The position numbers and the translations under genes are program-made. The notes below the pieces were generated by a model. The model saw only the letters and a list, made by a program, of their open reading frames with translations. It was not told the DNA's origin and searched no databases. Below are positions 36,049-45,108 of a stretch of 64,000 nucleotides of DNA, piece after piece. The stretch comes from Beijerinckiaceae bacterium (GTDB taxonomy: Bacteria > Pseudomonadota > Alphaproteobacteria > Rhizobiales > Beijerinckiaceae): NCBI GenBank assembly GCA_947370975.1, contig CANBNG010000017.1:46385-110384 (forward strand). The letters are read 5' to 3'. The number at the start of each line of letters is the position of its first letter. Position 1 is the first letter of the stretch.

Positions 36049-36642
36049 ATGACCATGTCCACATTCAAGCGCGGGCGCACCTGGAGCCTGCCGAACATTC
36101 TCACCTATGGGCGCCTCGTTGCGGTGCCTGTCGTGACAGCTTTGCTGTTCTGGCCCGAGCTCAATTGGGTCCGGTGGACGGCGCTTGGCATTTTCGCAAT
36201 TGCGGCGATCACGGATTTCTTCGACGGCTATCTGGCGCGCGCCTGGGAGCAACAATCCTCTCTCGGGCGGATGCTGGACCCGATTGCCGACAAATTGCTG
36301 GTGGCGGCCTGCCTGCTGGCTCTGGTTGCCGCGCAATCCATCGTCGGCTGGTCGATCTGGGCTGCTGTTGTCATCATGTGCCGCGAGATCCTCGTCTCGG
36401 GCCTGCGCGAATATCTGGCCGAGCTGCGGGTTTCGGTGCCGGTGACGCGCGTTGCCAAATACAAGACAGCGCTTCAGCTTGTCGCGCTGGGCTTTTTGAT
36501 TGCCGGGCCTGCGGGCGAGGAAGTGCTGCCGGGCACGCTCAAGATCGGTCTTGTGCTGCTGTGGACCGCCGCGCTCCTGACGCTTTACACCGGCTGGGAC
36601 TATATGAAGTCGGGGCTGAAACATGTCAGCGACGATGAGTGA
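36049..36642 (+). CDS. pgsA: CDP-diacylglycerol-glycerol-3-phosphate 3-phosphatidyltransferase
   Basis: A 197-residue integral membrane enzyme with several helices and the CDP-alcohol phosphotransferase signature spread over DFFDGYLAR...GRMLDPIADK, which contains the conserved Asp residues. It makes phosphatidylglycerol phosphate from CDP-diacylglycerol in the inner membrane. An ATG two codons in (36055) is an alternative start. It lies 70 bp after uvrC and 6 bp before moaD. Confidence 0.93.
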   Translation: MTMSTFKRGRTWSLPNILTYGRLVAVPVVTALLFWPELNWVRWTALGIFAIAAITDFFDGYLARAWEQQSSLGRMLDPIADKLLVAACLLALVAAQSIVGWSIWAAVVIMCREILVSGLREYLAELRVSVPVTRVAKYKTALQLVALGFLIAGPAGEEVLPGTLKIGLVLLWTAALLTLYTGWDYMKSGLKHVSDDE

Positions 36643-36648
36643 GGCGCA

Positions 36649-36900
36649 ATGAAAGCCGTTTATTTCGCCTGGGTGCGTGAGCGCGTGGGCTGCAGCGAGG
36701 AAGAGATCACGCCGCCGGCTGATGTGGTCAGTGTCGCCGATCTGCTCGCCTGGCTTGGCCAGCGCGGCGAGGAATATGAACATGCCTTCGGCAATGCCAA
36801 GGTGATCCGCGTCGCGATCGACCAGATGCATGTGAAGCATGACGCCTTGATTGCAGGCGCACGCGAGATCGCCTTCTTCCCGCCAATGACGGGTGGCTGA
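36649..36900 (+). CDS. moaD: Molybdopterin synthase sulfur carrier subunit
   Basis: An 83-residue ubiquitin-like protein that ends in the functional double glycine (FFPPMTGG), where a thiocarboxylate forms. It donates sulfur to precursor Z in molybdenum cofactor synthesis. Its TGA stop shares one base with the moaE ATG, so translation is coupled. The product is needed by MsrP, encoded in this window. Confidence 0.93.
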   Translation: MKAVYFAWVRERVGCSEEEITPPADVVSVADLLAWLGQRGEEYEHAFGNAKVIRVAIDQMHVKHDALIAGAREIAFFPPMTGG

Positions 36901-37352
36901 TGCTGATCGTCCGGATCCAGCGCGAGGATTTCGACCCCGTGGCCGAGGCGGATGTGCTGACCTGCGGGCGCACCGATGTCGGGGCTATCGTGACCTTCAC
37001 GGGCCTGTGCCGCGACGATGGCGGCACGCTCAATGCACTTGAGCTCGAACATTATCCCGGCATGGCCGAAAGCCAGTTGACCCGCATTGCCGAAGAGGCG
37101 CGTGCGCGCTGGCCGGTGCAGGGGATTGTCGTGCTCCATCGCTATGGGATGGTTGCACCCGGCGAGCGGATCGTCTTCGTCGCCGTCAGCGGCAGCCATC
37201 GTGGCGAAGCGTTTCACGCCGCCGAATTCCTGATGGATTATCTGAAAACGTCAGCGCCCTTCTGGAAGCGCGTGCATTTGCGCGACGGCACATCGGGCGG
37301 CTGGGTCGAGGCAAAGGACGCCGATGATTCAGCAGCCGAACGCTGGACGTAG
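36900..37352 (+). CDS. moaE: Molybdopterin synthase catalytic subunit
   Basis: A 150-residue protein with GAIVTFTGLCRDDG near the N-terminus, LELEHYPGMAE, HRYGMVAPGE and VSGSHRGEAFHAAEFLMDYLK, and the catalytic Lys region APFWKRVHLRDG. It forms a heterotetramer with MoaD and turns precursor Z into molybdopterin. It overlaps moaD by one base. Confidence 0.95.
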   Translation: MLIVRIQREDFDPVAEADVLTCGRTDVGAIVTFTGLCRDDGGTLNALELEHYPGMAESQLTRIAEEARARWPVQGIVVLHRYGMVAPGERIVFVAVSGSHRGEAFHAAEFLMDYLKTSAPFWKRVHLRDGTSGGWVEAKDADDSAAERWT

Positions 37353-37410
37353 CAGGCGCTCCGGCGATCCAGCACAAGCTGGACCGCCTCGTCATGATGC
37401 CGTTTGAGGC

Positions 37411-38289
37411 TTACTTCTTGCCGTTCACCAGCGCCGTATAATCTTCAATCAGCATGCGCGAGATCGCGCCGGGCTGGAAATTATACGGGCCAGCCTGCGA
37501 GACCGGCGTGACTTCCGCGCCCGTGCCGCAGATGAAGCATTCTTCAAGGCTGGCCATTTCTTCGGGCATGATCCGGCGCTGCACCACTTCGATGCCGCGG
37601 CTTTTGGCGAGATCGATCACCGTGTTGCGTGTGATGCCATCGAGGAAGCAATCGGCGAGCGGGGTATGGAGCGCGCCATCCTTCGTGAAGAACACATTCG
37701 CGCCCGTGCATTCGGCAACGCGGCCCTGCCAGTCGAGCATGAGAGCATCGGCAAAGCCCTTGCGCTCGGCCCGGTGTTTGGAGATCGTGCAGATCATGTA
37801 AAGGCCGGCCGCCTTGGAATGGCAGGGCGCGGTCATCGGATCGGGACGACGATAATCGGCAATGTCGAGCTTGATGCCCTTCATCTTCTCGTTGGTGTCG
37901 AACATGCTCGGCCAGTCCCAGACCGCGATGGCGACATTGATGGTCGCATTCTGGGCCGAGACAGCCATCATCTCGCTGCCGCGCCAGGCAACGGGGCGCA
38001 CGTAGCAGTTCTGCAGGCCGTTGGCTTCGACCGTCAGGCGCTTGGCCGCGTCGAGCTCTTCGACCGAATAGGGGATTTCAAAGTCGAGCAATTGCGCAGA
38101 GCGGCGGAAGCGCCCGGAATGCTGCGTGATCTTGAAGATCTGCCCGCCATAGGCGCGCTCGCCTTCGAAGACGCTGGAGCCATAATGTAGCCCATGCGAG
38201 AGGACGTGAAGCTGCGCGTCCTTCCAGGGCACGAGGGCACCATTCATCCAGATGAATCCGTCACGCTGGTCGAAGGGCAAAACTGACAT
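37411..38289 (-). CDS. ilvE: Branched-chain amino acid aminotransferase
   Basis: A 292-residue class IV PLP aminotransferase. The ATG at 38289 is preceded by GAGGAG; the longer frame upstream is not family-like. Visible features are MNGALVPWKDAQLHVLSHGL, YGSSVFEGERAY, the cofactor Lys in CHSKAAGLYM, and AECTGANVFF. It transfers amino groups to branched-chain 2-oxo acids. D-amino-acid or ADC-lyase relatives share the fold, but the sequence fits the IlvE group best. It is divergent from petP. Confidence 0.9.
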   Translation of the reverse strand: MSVLPFDQRDGFIWMNGALVPWKDAQLHVLSHGLHYGSSVFEGERAYGGQIFKITQHSGRFRRSAQLLDFEIPYSVEELDAAKRLTVEANGLQNCYVRPVAWRGSEMMAVSAQNATINVAIAVWDWPSMFDTNEKMKGIKLDIADYRRPDPMTAPCHSKAAGLYMICTISKHRAERKGFADALMLDWQGRVAECTGANVFFTKDGALHTPLADCFLDGITRNTVIDLAKSRGIEVVQRRIMPEEMASLEECFICGTGAEVTPVSQAGPYNFQPGAISRMLIEDYTALVNGKK

Positions 38290-38409
38290 GTGCAGGCTCC
38301 TCTGGTGACAGCCGGCGTCCGCGCTTGTGTGGACGGCGATGATGGGTTCGGCTGCCCCAATCGCTGAATTCTCGGTCAAACAGCCCGCTTTTGGATCAAA
38401 AAGCGGGCC

Positions 38410-38454
38410 TTGACGACTAACAACCAACCTGAAATATGTCAATATGGCTGACGT
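38410..38454 (+). promoter_or_regulatory. Candidate promoter and operator of petP-petR-kinase
   Basis: TTGACG (38410-38415) and AATATG (38433-38438) are spaced by 17 bp. From the -10 onward, 38436-38454 contains GTCA and TGAC arms in a partly symmetric 19-bp segment, a plausible MarR-type operator for self-control. The petP start is at 38470. Confidence 0.5.
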
Positions 38455-38469
38455 AAAAGGGATGCGCTG

Positions 38470-38997
38470 ATGACTCAAGCGCTGCAACCGCGACTGACCG
38501 GGACCAAGGATGCTCCCGCCCCGGCCCCGATGTTCGATCTGATCGAGCTTTTCTTTTTCGCCTACCGCGATTTCGTGGCCGATGCCGACCGTCTCCTGCT
38601 GAGCCTTGAGTTTGGCCGTGCGCACCATCGCGTGCTGCATTTCGTCAATCGTCAGCCCGGCCTCACGATTGCCGAACTTCTGGAGATCCTTGGCATTACC
38701 AAGCAGAGCCTCAATCGCGTCCTCAAGGAATTGCTCGATACGGGCTATGTTGAGGCGCGGCCGGGCGTCAGCGATCGACGTCAGCGCCTGCTCTACACGA
38801 CACCCAAGGGACGCCGCCTCGCCATGGACCTTTCAGATTTGCAGAGCCGGCGCTTCGAGCGGGCGCTGGGTGAATTGCCAGAGAATGCGCGCGCCCGTGC
38901 CGTCGAGTTCCTGCTCGCCATGATCGAGCCTGCCGCCCGCGAGAAAGTGGCGGCGCTGGTATGGACGGGCATTCCCGGCCCGCAGGTCAGCCCATGA
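38470..38997 (+). CDS. petP: MarR family transcriptional regulator, PetP type
   Basis: A 175-residue winged-helix regulator: LEFGRAHHRVLHFVNRQPG, the recognition region ELLEILGITKQSLNRVLKEL and the wing GVSDRRQRLLYTT. Its position directly before an OmpR-type regulator, with coupled start and stop, matches petP-petR of Rhodobacter capsulatus, where petR is needed for cytochrome bc1 expression and growth. The ligand is unknown. Its stop overlaps the petR start (ATGA). Confidence 0.78.
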   Translation: MTQALQPRLTGTKDAPAPAPMFDLIELFFFAYRDFVADADRLLLSLEFGRAHHRVLHFVNRQPGLTIAELLEILGITKQSLNRVLKELLDTGYVEARPGVSDRRQRLLYTTPKGRRLAMDLSDLQSRRFERALGELPENARARAVEFLLAMIEPAAREKVAALVWTGIPGPQVSP

Positions 38998-39731
38998 GCG
39001 AAGCCGTCTCTTCACTGCCGGCCCTCGCCCCGCCCGCCGACGATGCGCCCCATCTGCTTGTCGTCGATGATGATCGGCGCATTCGCGCGCTGATCTCGCG
39101 CTATCTCTCAGGCCAGGGCTATCGCGTCACCACCGCCGGCAACGGGGCGGAAGCGCGTGGGCGGCTGCGCGCGCTGGCCTTCGATCTCATCATTCTCGAT
39201 GTCATGATGCCGGGCGAAAGCGGGCTCGAATTTGCGAGCTGGTTCCGCGAGGATTCAGATGTGCCGATCCTGATGCTCACGGCGCGCACTGATACCAACG
39301 ATCGCGTGCGCGGCCTTGAAGTCGGCGCGGATGATTATCTGGCAAAGCCGTTCGAGCCGAAGGAATTGTCGCTGCGCATCGCCTCCATTCTGCGCCGCAC
39401 GGCTTTGCGTGCGGAGGCCCCTGTGATTGCCAGCGTACCCAGCGTGCGGTTCGGCGCGTTCAGTTTCAATCTGGAGCGAGGTGAATTGCGGCAGGGCGAG
39501 GAGGTGCTTCGGCTCACCGATCGCGAGCGGTTCATGCTGCGCCTGCTCGCCAATGCGGCGGGCGAACCGGTGGCGCGCGAGACTTTGGGGGGCGAGGGCG
39601 GCGCGAATAACGAGCGCACGGTCGATGTGCAGATCAACCGCCTGCGGCGCAAGATCGAGGTCGATCCGACCAATCCGCTGCATCTGCAGACGGCGCGCGG
39701 CGCTGGCTATCGCCTGATGCTCGACCGATGA
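38994..39731 (+). CDS. petR: OmpR family response regulator, PetR type
   Basis: A 245-residue response regulator. The receiver domain shows the acidic pair (Asp25-Asp26), the phosphoacceptor Asp69 (LIILDVMMPG) and Lys118 (YLAKPF). The C-terminal winged helix ends in RTVDVQINRLRRKIE. The name rests on synteny with petP. A cytochrome bc1 operon with a tandem repeat upstream lies 27 kb away and is a possible target. It overlaps the kinase gene by ATGA. Confidence 0.8.
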   Translation: MSEAVSSLPALAPPADDAPHLLVVDDDRRIRALISRYLSGQGYRVTTAGNGAEARGRLRALAFDLIILDVMMPGESGLEFASWFREDSDVPILMLTARTDTNDRVRGLEVGADDYLAKPFEPKELSLRIASILRRTALRAEAPVIASVPSVRFGAFSFNLERGELRQGEEVLRLTDRERFMLRLLANAAGEPVARETLGGEGGANNERTVDVQINRLRRKIEVDPTNPLHLQTARGAGYRLMLDR

Positions 39732-41128
39732 GCGGCTATGATGGACGCGGGCCCATGAGCCTCCTTGCCTTCCCCGCTTATCTGGAGCGGCCGCGCATGG
39801 CATGGCGCAATTTCGCGCGCCGCATCGGCGAATCCATGCCCAAGGGTCTTTACGCCCGCTCGCTTCTGATCGTCATCGTGCCGATGGTGATCCTGCAATC
39901 GGCCATCGCCTATTTCTTCATGGAGCGGCATTGGCAATTGGTGACCTTCCGCCTGTCGACGGCGGTGGTGCAGGATATTGCGACCATGGCCGATCTTTAT
40001 CGCGCCAATCCGAGCCCCGACAATATCGTGCTTCTGCAAAAGGTCGCAGCAACGCGGCTTGGTCTGGATGTGCAATTCCTGCCAAAGGAGCCCTTGCCTC
40101 CGGCGCTGCCCAAACCCTTCTTCTCGATTCTCGATCAGGCCCTGTCGCGCGAGATTTCAACGCAGCTGAAGCGACCCTTCTGGATCGATACGGTGGGGCG
40201 CTCCAGCCTGGTGGAAATTCGAATCCAGCTTGAAGATTCAATGATGCGTGTCGTGGCCAACCGCAATGCGGCCTATGCGTCGAATTCGCATATTTTCCTT
40301 GTCTGGATGGTTGGCACCTCGCTGGTGCTGCTGGCTGTCTCCGTCGCCTTCCTGCGCAACCAGATCCGACCGATCTTGCGATTGGCCCGCGCGGCGCAGG
40401 ATTTCGGCAAGGGGCGCGATGCCGAATGGCGTCCCCATGGTGCGCGCGAAGTGCGCCAGGCTGGCTATGCCTTCATGGAGATGAAGCGGCGCATCGAGCG
40501 CGCCATGGAACAGCGCACGGCCATGCTCAATGGTGTGAGCCATGATCTGCGCACGGTGCTGACGCGCTTCAAACTATCGCTGGCGCTGCTTGGCGAGGGC
40601 CCCGAATTCGATGCCATGCAAAAGGACATCGAGGAAATGCAGCGCATGCTGGAGGCCTATCTCGCCTTCGCGCGGGGCGATGCGGGCGAGGCTGCCGCCC
40701 CCACCGACATGCGCGCGCTGCTCGAAGAGTTGAAGGCGGATTCAGAACGTCAGGGCCATCCCGCGCAGATCGAGGTGTCGGGCGAAAGCACGGTCATCGT
40801 GCGCCCGGATGCTTTCAAGCGATGCCTCGGCAATCTCGTGTCCAATGCCCTGCGTTATGGCGAGCGCATCAACATCAGCGCCGCCTGCGACGCGCGTTTC
40901 CTCACCGTGCATGTGGATGATGATGGTCCGGGCATTCCGGCCAATGAGCGCGAAGACGTGTTCCGCCCCTTCTACCAGCGCGACGAGGCGCGCACGCTGG
41001 AAGAAGGCTTTGGCACCGGCCTCGGGCTCGCAATCGCCCGCGACATCGCCCGCTCGCATGGCGGCGACATTCAACTCGGCACAAGCCCACTCGGCGGCCT
41101 GCGCGCCACGGTGCGCGTGCCGGTTTGA
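39728..41128 (+). CDS. EnvZ-like sensor histidine kinase, probable partner of PetR
   Basis: A 466-residue kinase with two membrane helices (about 41-64 and 188-209) flanking a periplasmic domain of about 120 residues. A HAMP linker follows, then the phosphoacceptor His272 (GVSHDLRTVLTRF), an N box (CLGNLVSNALRYG), DDDGPGIP and GTGLGLAIARDIA. It senses an unknown envelope signal and phosphorylates the coupled regulator. It is the last gene of the three-gene operon. Confidence 0.9.
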   Translation: MSGYDGRGPMSLLAFPAYLERPRMAWRNFARRIGESMPKGLYARSLLIVIVPMVILQSAIAYFFMERHWQLVTFRLSTAVVQDIATMADLYRANPSPDNIVLLQKVAATRLGLDVQFLPKEPLPPALPKPFFSILDQALSREISTQLKRPFWIDTVGRSSLVEIRIQLEDSMMRVVANRNAAYASNSHIFLVWMVGTSLVLLAVSVAFLRNQIRPILRLARAAQDFGKGRDAEWRPHGAREVRQAGYAFMEMKRRIERAMEQRTAMLNGVSHDLRTVLTRFKLSLALLGEGPEFDAMQKDIEEMQRMLEAYLAFARGDAGEAAAPTDMRALLEELKADSERQGHPAQIEVSGESTVIVRPDAFKRCLGNLVSNALRYGERINISAACDARFLTVHVDDDGPGIPANEREDVFRPFYQRDEARTLEEGFGTGLGLAIARDIARSHGGDIQLGTSPLGGLRATVRVPV

Positions 41129-41144
41129 GCAATCTCACTCCCTT

Positions 41145-41275
41145 CCCCGACTCAGCCGAAGGCTGAGCGGGGTGGGGGTTGCGCGATGCTTCAAGATCCG
41201 CACGAGTTTATTTTTGCAATCTGTCTAAGAGAGATCGAGCGACCCCCACCCCTGGCCCCTCCCCACAGGTGGGGG
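41145..41275. repeat. Clustered inverted repeats after the kinase gene
   Basis: A hairpin made of CTCAGCC (41151) and GGCTGAG (41161) is flanked by CCCC/GGGG. A second stem, CCCCCACC (41243) and GGTGGGGG (41268), follows. GGTGGGGGTTG near 41171 can also pair with the first arm of that second stem. The block probably belongs to the dispersed palindromic elements of this genome. Confidence 0.55.
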
Positions 41276-41322
41276 ATAACGTGGGCGTTCTATAAGGGTT
41301 TTTTGCGCGCTCTTGCCCGCAC

Positions 41323-42156
41323 TTACATCGTATGCGTGCGGCGTTCTTCGGGGTCGAGCGGGCCTTCTTCGTCCCAGCTGCCCTTTGGCCGGGAGGGGCT
41401 GCGCATGCGGGTCTGGTTGAAGAGGCCGCGCGCCAGCGAGCGCAGGGGCGCTGTGAGGCGGTTCACATCCTCGACGCGGGCGACAAGCTTTTCGCCGCGC
41501 GTGAGTTCGCGGTCGAGCGCCGCCATGGTGCGGGCGAAGGCCGGGTCGTCATCGTTGAGCCAGACATCGAGAATGCGCGCCCAGGCGAGCACGAGGCCTT
41601 GCAGCTTCACCGTGCCGACCGCGCCTTCTGCGGAAATGTCAGCGGCCTCCAGCATGAAGCGCATCGAATTCAACGCAACCTGATTGAGCGCTGCCGCCGA
41701 GACCGGATCGCGCCGCGCCCATTCCATGATGCCGCGCAGGGCCTCGCGATGGGGCGCCATGGCGTCCAGCCGGCGCATCAGCACATCGAACAACCGTTCC
41801 TTGGCGGGTTCGCCGAAGAGATCGCTCGTCGTGCCCTCGAGAACGAGCTTGTCGATCATCCGCGAGTAGGCGCCAAGCACCGCGCCTTTGGAGGGGAAAT
41901 GATCGCGGAATTCCGAGAGCGAAACACCCGCGCGATGGGCGACATCGGTGATGGAAATATCTTCCCACCGATGCTCGGCGGCCAGTTCCAGCAAAGCATC
42001 CACGACTGCGCCGCGCTTGTCCTTCGGACGCGGGCGGGCAGCCTCGTCGGAGCCAAAACCCGCCGTGCCGGGCGCGCCCATGGCGGCCTCGGTCTCGGCT
42101 GCGGCCTTGAGCGGGTCAGCCTTCAGCGGGTCTGGCGTATCGTTCATCTCGGCCAT
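41323..42156 (-). CDS. TetR family transcriptional regulator
   Basis: A 277-residue regulator. The ATG at 42156 has AAGGA upstream. After an acidic, Ala/Pro-rich leader of about 45 residues comes the DNA-binding domain (VVDALLELAAEHRWEDISIT, then DVAHRAGVSLSEFRDHFPSK). The C-terminal half is longer than usual for TetR proteins and ends in a polar basic/acidic tail. It lies 84 bp downstream of proC on the same strand. The target is unknown. Confidence 0.83.
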   Translation of the reverse strand: MAEMNDTPDPLKADPLKAAAETEAAMGAPGTAGFGSDEAARPRPKDKRGAVVDALLELAAEHRWEDISITDVAHRAGVSLSEFRDHFPSKGAVLGAYSRMIDKLVLEGTTSDLFGEPAKERLFDVLMRRLDAMAPHREALRGIMEWARRDPVSAAALNQVALNSMRFMLEAADISAEGAVGTVKLQGLVLAWARILDVWLNDDDPAFARTMAALDRELTRGEKLVARVEDVNRLTAPLRSLARGLFNQTRMRSPSRPKGSWDEEGPLDPEERRTHTM

Positions 42157-42240
42157 GGCAGAATCCTTGTCGCAAAAGACCAAAGGTCTCGCAGATCTAT
42201 CTAGGCCGCACAGGCGAAAGGTCCAAGGGGGCGATATGCC

Positions 42241-43074
42241 TCAGCCCGAGAGTTGACCCGCGCGCACCAGCGCGGCCGCCACCGCCTCGCGCATCAGCGG
42301 GTCGAGGCCGGTCTCGGCCATCAGCACGCCGAGGGCAGCGGCGGTAGTGCCGCCGGGCGAGGTGACATTCTCGCGCAAAGTGCCGGGCGCGATGGTCGGC
42401 GACAGGCGCATGAGCTCGCCCGAGCCCTCGACGGTCGCGCGCGCGAGGCGCGCGGCGAGATCTGCCGGCAGCCCTGCGGCCTCGCCGGCGCGCGCCAGAC
42501 ATTCGGTGAGATAAAACACATAGGCCGGTCCTGAGCCCGAGACGGCGGTCACGGCGTCGATCAGGCTTTCATCGGCCAGCCATTCCACCGCGCCGACTGC
42601 GCCGAGCAAGGCATCCGTCAAGGCGCGCTGGCGGTCGGTGACGGCCCCATTGGCGGCAACGCCGCTGATCCCGCGGCCGATGGCGGCAGGGGTGTTGGGC
42701 ATGGCGCGCACGATCGCGCTGGCGTCCGGCAGGCGGGCGGCGAGATCGGCAATGCGCTTGCCCGCGAGAATGGATATGAGCAGCGTGGCGGGGCCGGTGA
42801 GCGGGGCAAGCGCCGCGGCTGCGGCATCGAGCATCTGCGGCTTGATGGCGAGAATGAGCACTTCGGCCGGCTGGAGCGTGCCGGCAGGCGGGTTGAGCGC
42901 AATCGCGTGCGCCGCGCAGGTGGCTGCGAGATCGGGGTGGGGGGCCGGTTCAAGAATGGTGATGGCAGAGCCCGGCAGGCCCATGGCGAGCCAGCCAGAC
43001 AGCATGGCCGAGCCCATGCGGCCCGCGCCGACCAGGGTAAGGGAGGCAGGCAGGGCCTTTTGAGCGTGTGACAT
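42241..43074 (-). CDS. proC: Pyrroline-5-carboxylate reductase
   Basis: A 277-residue enzyme with a Rossmann start (LTLVGAGRMGSAMLSGWL), ILAIKPQMLD, RAMPNTPAAIGRG and the C-terminal signature AVSGSGPAYVFYLTECLA, then TSPGGTTAAAL. It catalyses the last step of proline synthesis with NAD(P)H. Its start shares one base with the stop of the YbjN gene (TGATG). Confidence 0.96.
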   Translation of the reverse strand: MSHAQKALPASLTLVGAGRMGSAMLSGWLAMGLPGSAITILEPAPHPDLAATCAAHAIALNPPAGTLQPAEVLILAIKPQMLDAAAAALAPLTGPATLLISILAGKRIADLAARLPDASAIVRAMPNTPAAIGRGISGVAANGAVTDRQRALTDALLGAVGAVEWLADESLIDAVTAVSGSGPAYVFYLTECLARAGEAAGLPADLAARLARATVEGSGELMRLSPTIAPGTLRENVTSPGGTTAAALGVLMAETGLDPLMREAVAAALVRAGQLSG

Positions 43075-43574
43075 CAGGCTTCGCCGACGGTCTCGAACAT
43101 GGCCGTTTCAAGCGCCTCGCGCGCCGTCTTGCCGGCCCACATGACGAACTGGAACGATTGATAATAACGCTCGCAAGCGGCAACGGCTGCCTTGAGCACC
43201 GCCTCGCATTGCTGGGGCGTGGGTTCGGCGCCGCCCGAGAGCACGATGGCGTGGCGAAAGATCACCACATTCTCGGATTCCCAGAGACCGAAATGGCCAA
43301 CCCAGAGCTGCTCGTTGATGAGCGAAACGAGTCCATGCACTTCGGCGCGACGACGGTCCGCGATCTTCACATCGAAGGCGCAAGCCACATGCAGGGATTC
43401 GACATTGGGCAGCCAGGTGAAGGCGACGTGATAATCGGTCCAGCCACCGCCGACCGAAATCGAAATCTCGTCATCGTCTTCGCGGTCGAAGCGCCAATCG
43501 TTAACGGAGGCAATTCGCTCAACTACATCGACCGGATGTTCGGTGCGCTCGAAGGCGACATGCATGGATGACAT
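43074..43574 (-). CDS. YbjN domain-containing protein
   Basis: A 166-residue protein of the YbjN family that neighbours proC in many Rhizobiales. The start at 43574 (MSSMHVAFERTEHPVDVVER) is preferred over 43643; an ATG at 43565 is also possible. It contains WTDYHVAFTWLPNVESLHVAC and the helix around INEQLWVGHFGLWESEN. The fold resembles type III secretion chaperones, but the role is not known. Coupled with proC by a one-base overlap. Confidence 0.87.
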   Translation of the reverse strand: MSSMHVAFERTEHPVDVVERIASVNDWRFDREDDDEISISVGGGWTDYHVAFTWLPNVESLHVACAFDVKIADRRRAEVHGLVSLINEQLWVGHFGLWESENVVIFRHAIVLSGGAEPTPQQCEAVLKAAVAACERYYQSFQFVMWAGKTAREALETAMFETVGEA

Positions 43575-43866
43575 AGGCTTAAGCCTTAAACGACCGATGG
43601 GCTGAACGCGGTTTTGTAACTCGAACGACAACTCAGGGCGCAACCCGGCGCGGAGGTTTCGTCCGACCTCTGGCGACGGGCCAAAGATCTCTGCGAATCA
43701 ATCCACTAATTGAATATACGCGTCTGTCGCCGAACGCCTAACAGAGGCGTCCGTCGCGTTGCAAAGTCGAAGATTCGCGGCCCTGCGTCCATCGCGCAAG
43801 TCATTGTGTCCACAGTTGATCCACGAATGCCCTTGAGTCATTTGGTCGCGCGTCAGTCGCGGCGTC

Positions 43867-44124
43867 TCAATCGGCTGCGCCGAGCTTTGCTTCGAGCGCG
43901 GAAAGACGCGCCTCCAGGCGCTCGTTCTCTTCGCGCGCCAGAATGGCCATGTCGCGCACGGCTTCGAACTCCTCACGCGTCACGACATCCATGGTCGAGA
44001 GCAGGCGCTCCATCTGCGTGCGGGCGATGGTCTCGGCCTCGCGGCGTACACCTTGGGCAAGACCTGCGGCATCGGTCATCAGGCGAGCCATGTCGTCGAG
44101 GATGGGGCGGCGGGTCTGGGGCAT
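43867..44124 (-). CDS. ubiK: Ubiquinone biosynthesis accessory factor UbiK family
   Basis: An 85-residue, mostly helical protein starting with a polar stretch and LDDMARLMTDAAGLAQGVR, then a Glu/Arg-rich coiled coil (VTREEFEAVRDMAILAREEN, ARLSALEAKL) typical of the BMFP/UbiK family. UbiK helps ubiquinone synthesis under aerobic conditions. It is divergent from lgt. Confidence 0.88.
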   Translation of the reverse strand: MPQTRRPILDDMARLMTDAAGLAQGVRREAETIARTQMERLLSTMDVVTREEFEAVRDMAILAREENERLEARLSALEAKLGAAD

Positions 44125-44283
44125 GGTGTCCGGTCTTTCGCGTTGGCGGGTCGTTCTCCTTCAGCTTTTCGCGCCTTGGGGCAAAATCTGCAAGGGGATT
44201 GGGCGGGCTTGACGCTCAAGCCTCGCCTTGACGCCTCGCAGCTGGCGTCGCATCAGGTCGTGACCTGCTGGTGAAAGGATCCT

Positions 44284-45108
44284 ATGCCCACCTTTGTCCT
44301 GCCTTATCCGGTGATCGATCCGGTGCTCGTCAATATCGGCCCGTTGCCGATCCGCTGGTATGCGCTCGCCTATATTGCGGGCCTCATCGGCGGTTGGTGG
44401 CTGGCGCGCCGTCTTGTCGTGGCCGACAGATTTTGGGGTGGCCGCGCCCGCCCTCCCGTCGTGGGTCTTGACGATCTGCTGCTCTATGCCGCGCTCGGCG
44501 TCGTGCTCGGCGGGCGTCTGGGCTATGTGCTCTTCTACAATCTCGATTATTTTCTGGAGCATCCGGGCGCCATTCCGGCCGTCTGGGAGGGCGGCATGTC
44601 CTTCCATGGCGGGCTGGCGGGCGCGACGCTCGGCATCTGGCTGTTCGCCCGCCGCATCAAGGCGCCGGTGCTCTCGGTGGCCGATCTCTGCGCCTGCGTG
44701 ACGCCGGTTGGCATCATGCTTGGGCGTATCGCCAATTTCATCAAGCCCGAGCTCTGGGGCCGGCCGAGCGATGTGGCCTGGGCCATGGTCTTTCCAGGTG
44801 CGGGGCCATTGCCGCGCCATCCGAGCCAGCTTTATGAAGCCGCGCTTGAGGGGCTGCTTCTGTTTCTTGTGCTTCACCTTGCCGTGCGCATGGGCGCGTT
44901 GAAACGGCCGGGGCTGGCCACAGGGCTTTTTGCCATCGGCTATGGCCTTGCGCGCATTGTCTGCGAATTCTTCCGAGAGCCCGATCCCCAGCTTGGTTTC
45001 CTCTTTGGCGGGGCGACGATGGGCATGTTGCTGTCTGTGCCGCTTATCGTTGCGGGACTGGGCTTTCTTGTGTTTGCGTTGCGCAGCACACGTGAGGTTG
45101 AGGCATGA
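44284..45108 (+). CDS. lgt: Phosphatidylglycerol-prolipoprotein diacylglyceryl transferase
   Basis: A 274-residue membrane enzyme of normal length. Signatures are IRWYALAYIAGLIGGWWLAR, GGRLGYVLFYN, the catalytic HGGLAGATLG region (GGMSFHGGLAG), GRIANFIKPELWG and RHPSQLYEAALEG. It attaches diacylglycerol from phosphatidylglycerol to the lipobox Cys of prolipoproteins. It overlaps the next gene by ATGA. Confidence 0.96.
   Translation: MPTFVLPYPVIDPVLVNIGPLPIRWYALAYIAGLIGGWWLARRLVVADRFWGGRARPPVVGLDDLLLYAALGVVLGGRLGYVLFYNLDYFLEHPGAIPAVWEGGMSFHGGLAGATLGIWLFARRIKAPVLSVADLCACVTPVGIMLGRIANFIKPELWGRPSDVAWAMVFPGAGPLPRHPSQLYEAALEGLLLFLVLHLAVRMGALKRPGLATGLFAIGYGLARIVCEFFREPDPQLGFLFGGATMGMLLSVPLIVAGLGFLVFALRSTREVEA

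Noticed and set aside
37411..38640. Long N-terminal extension of ilvE up to 38640
   Set aside because: The region overlaps petP and its promoter, lacks family sequence, and the ATG at 38289 has a strong ribosome-binding site.
41145..41275. Remnant of a transposable element at the inverted repeats
   Set aside because: The repeats are short, lack a transposase remnant and target duplications, and resemble the other intergenic palindromes.
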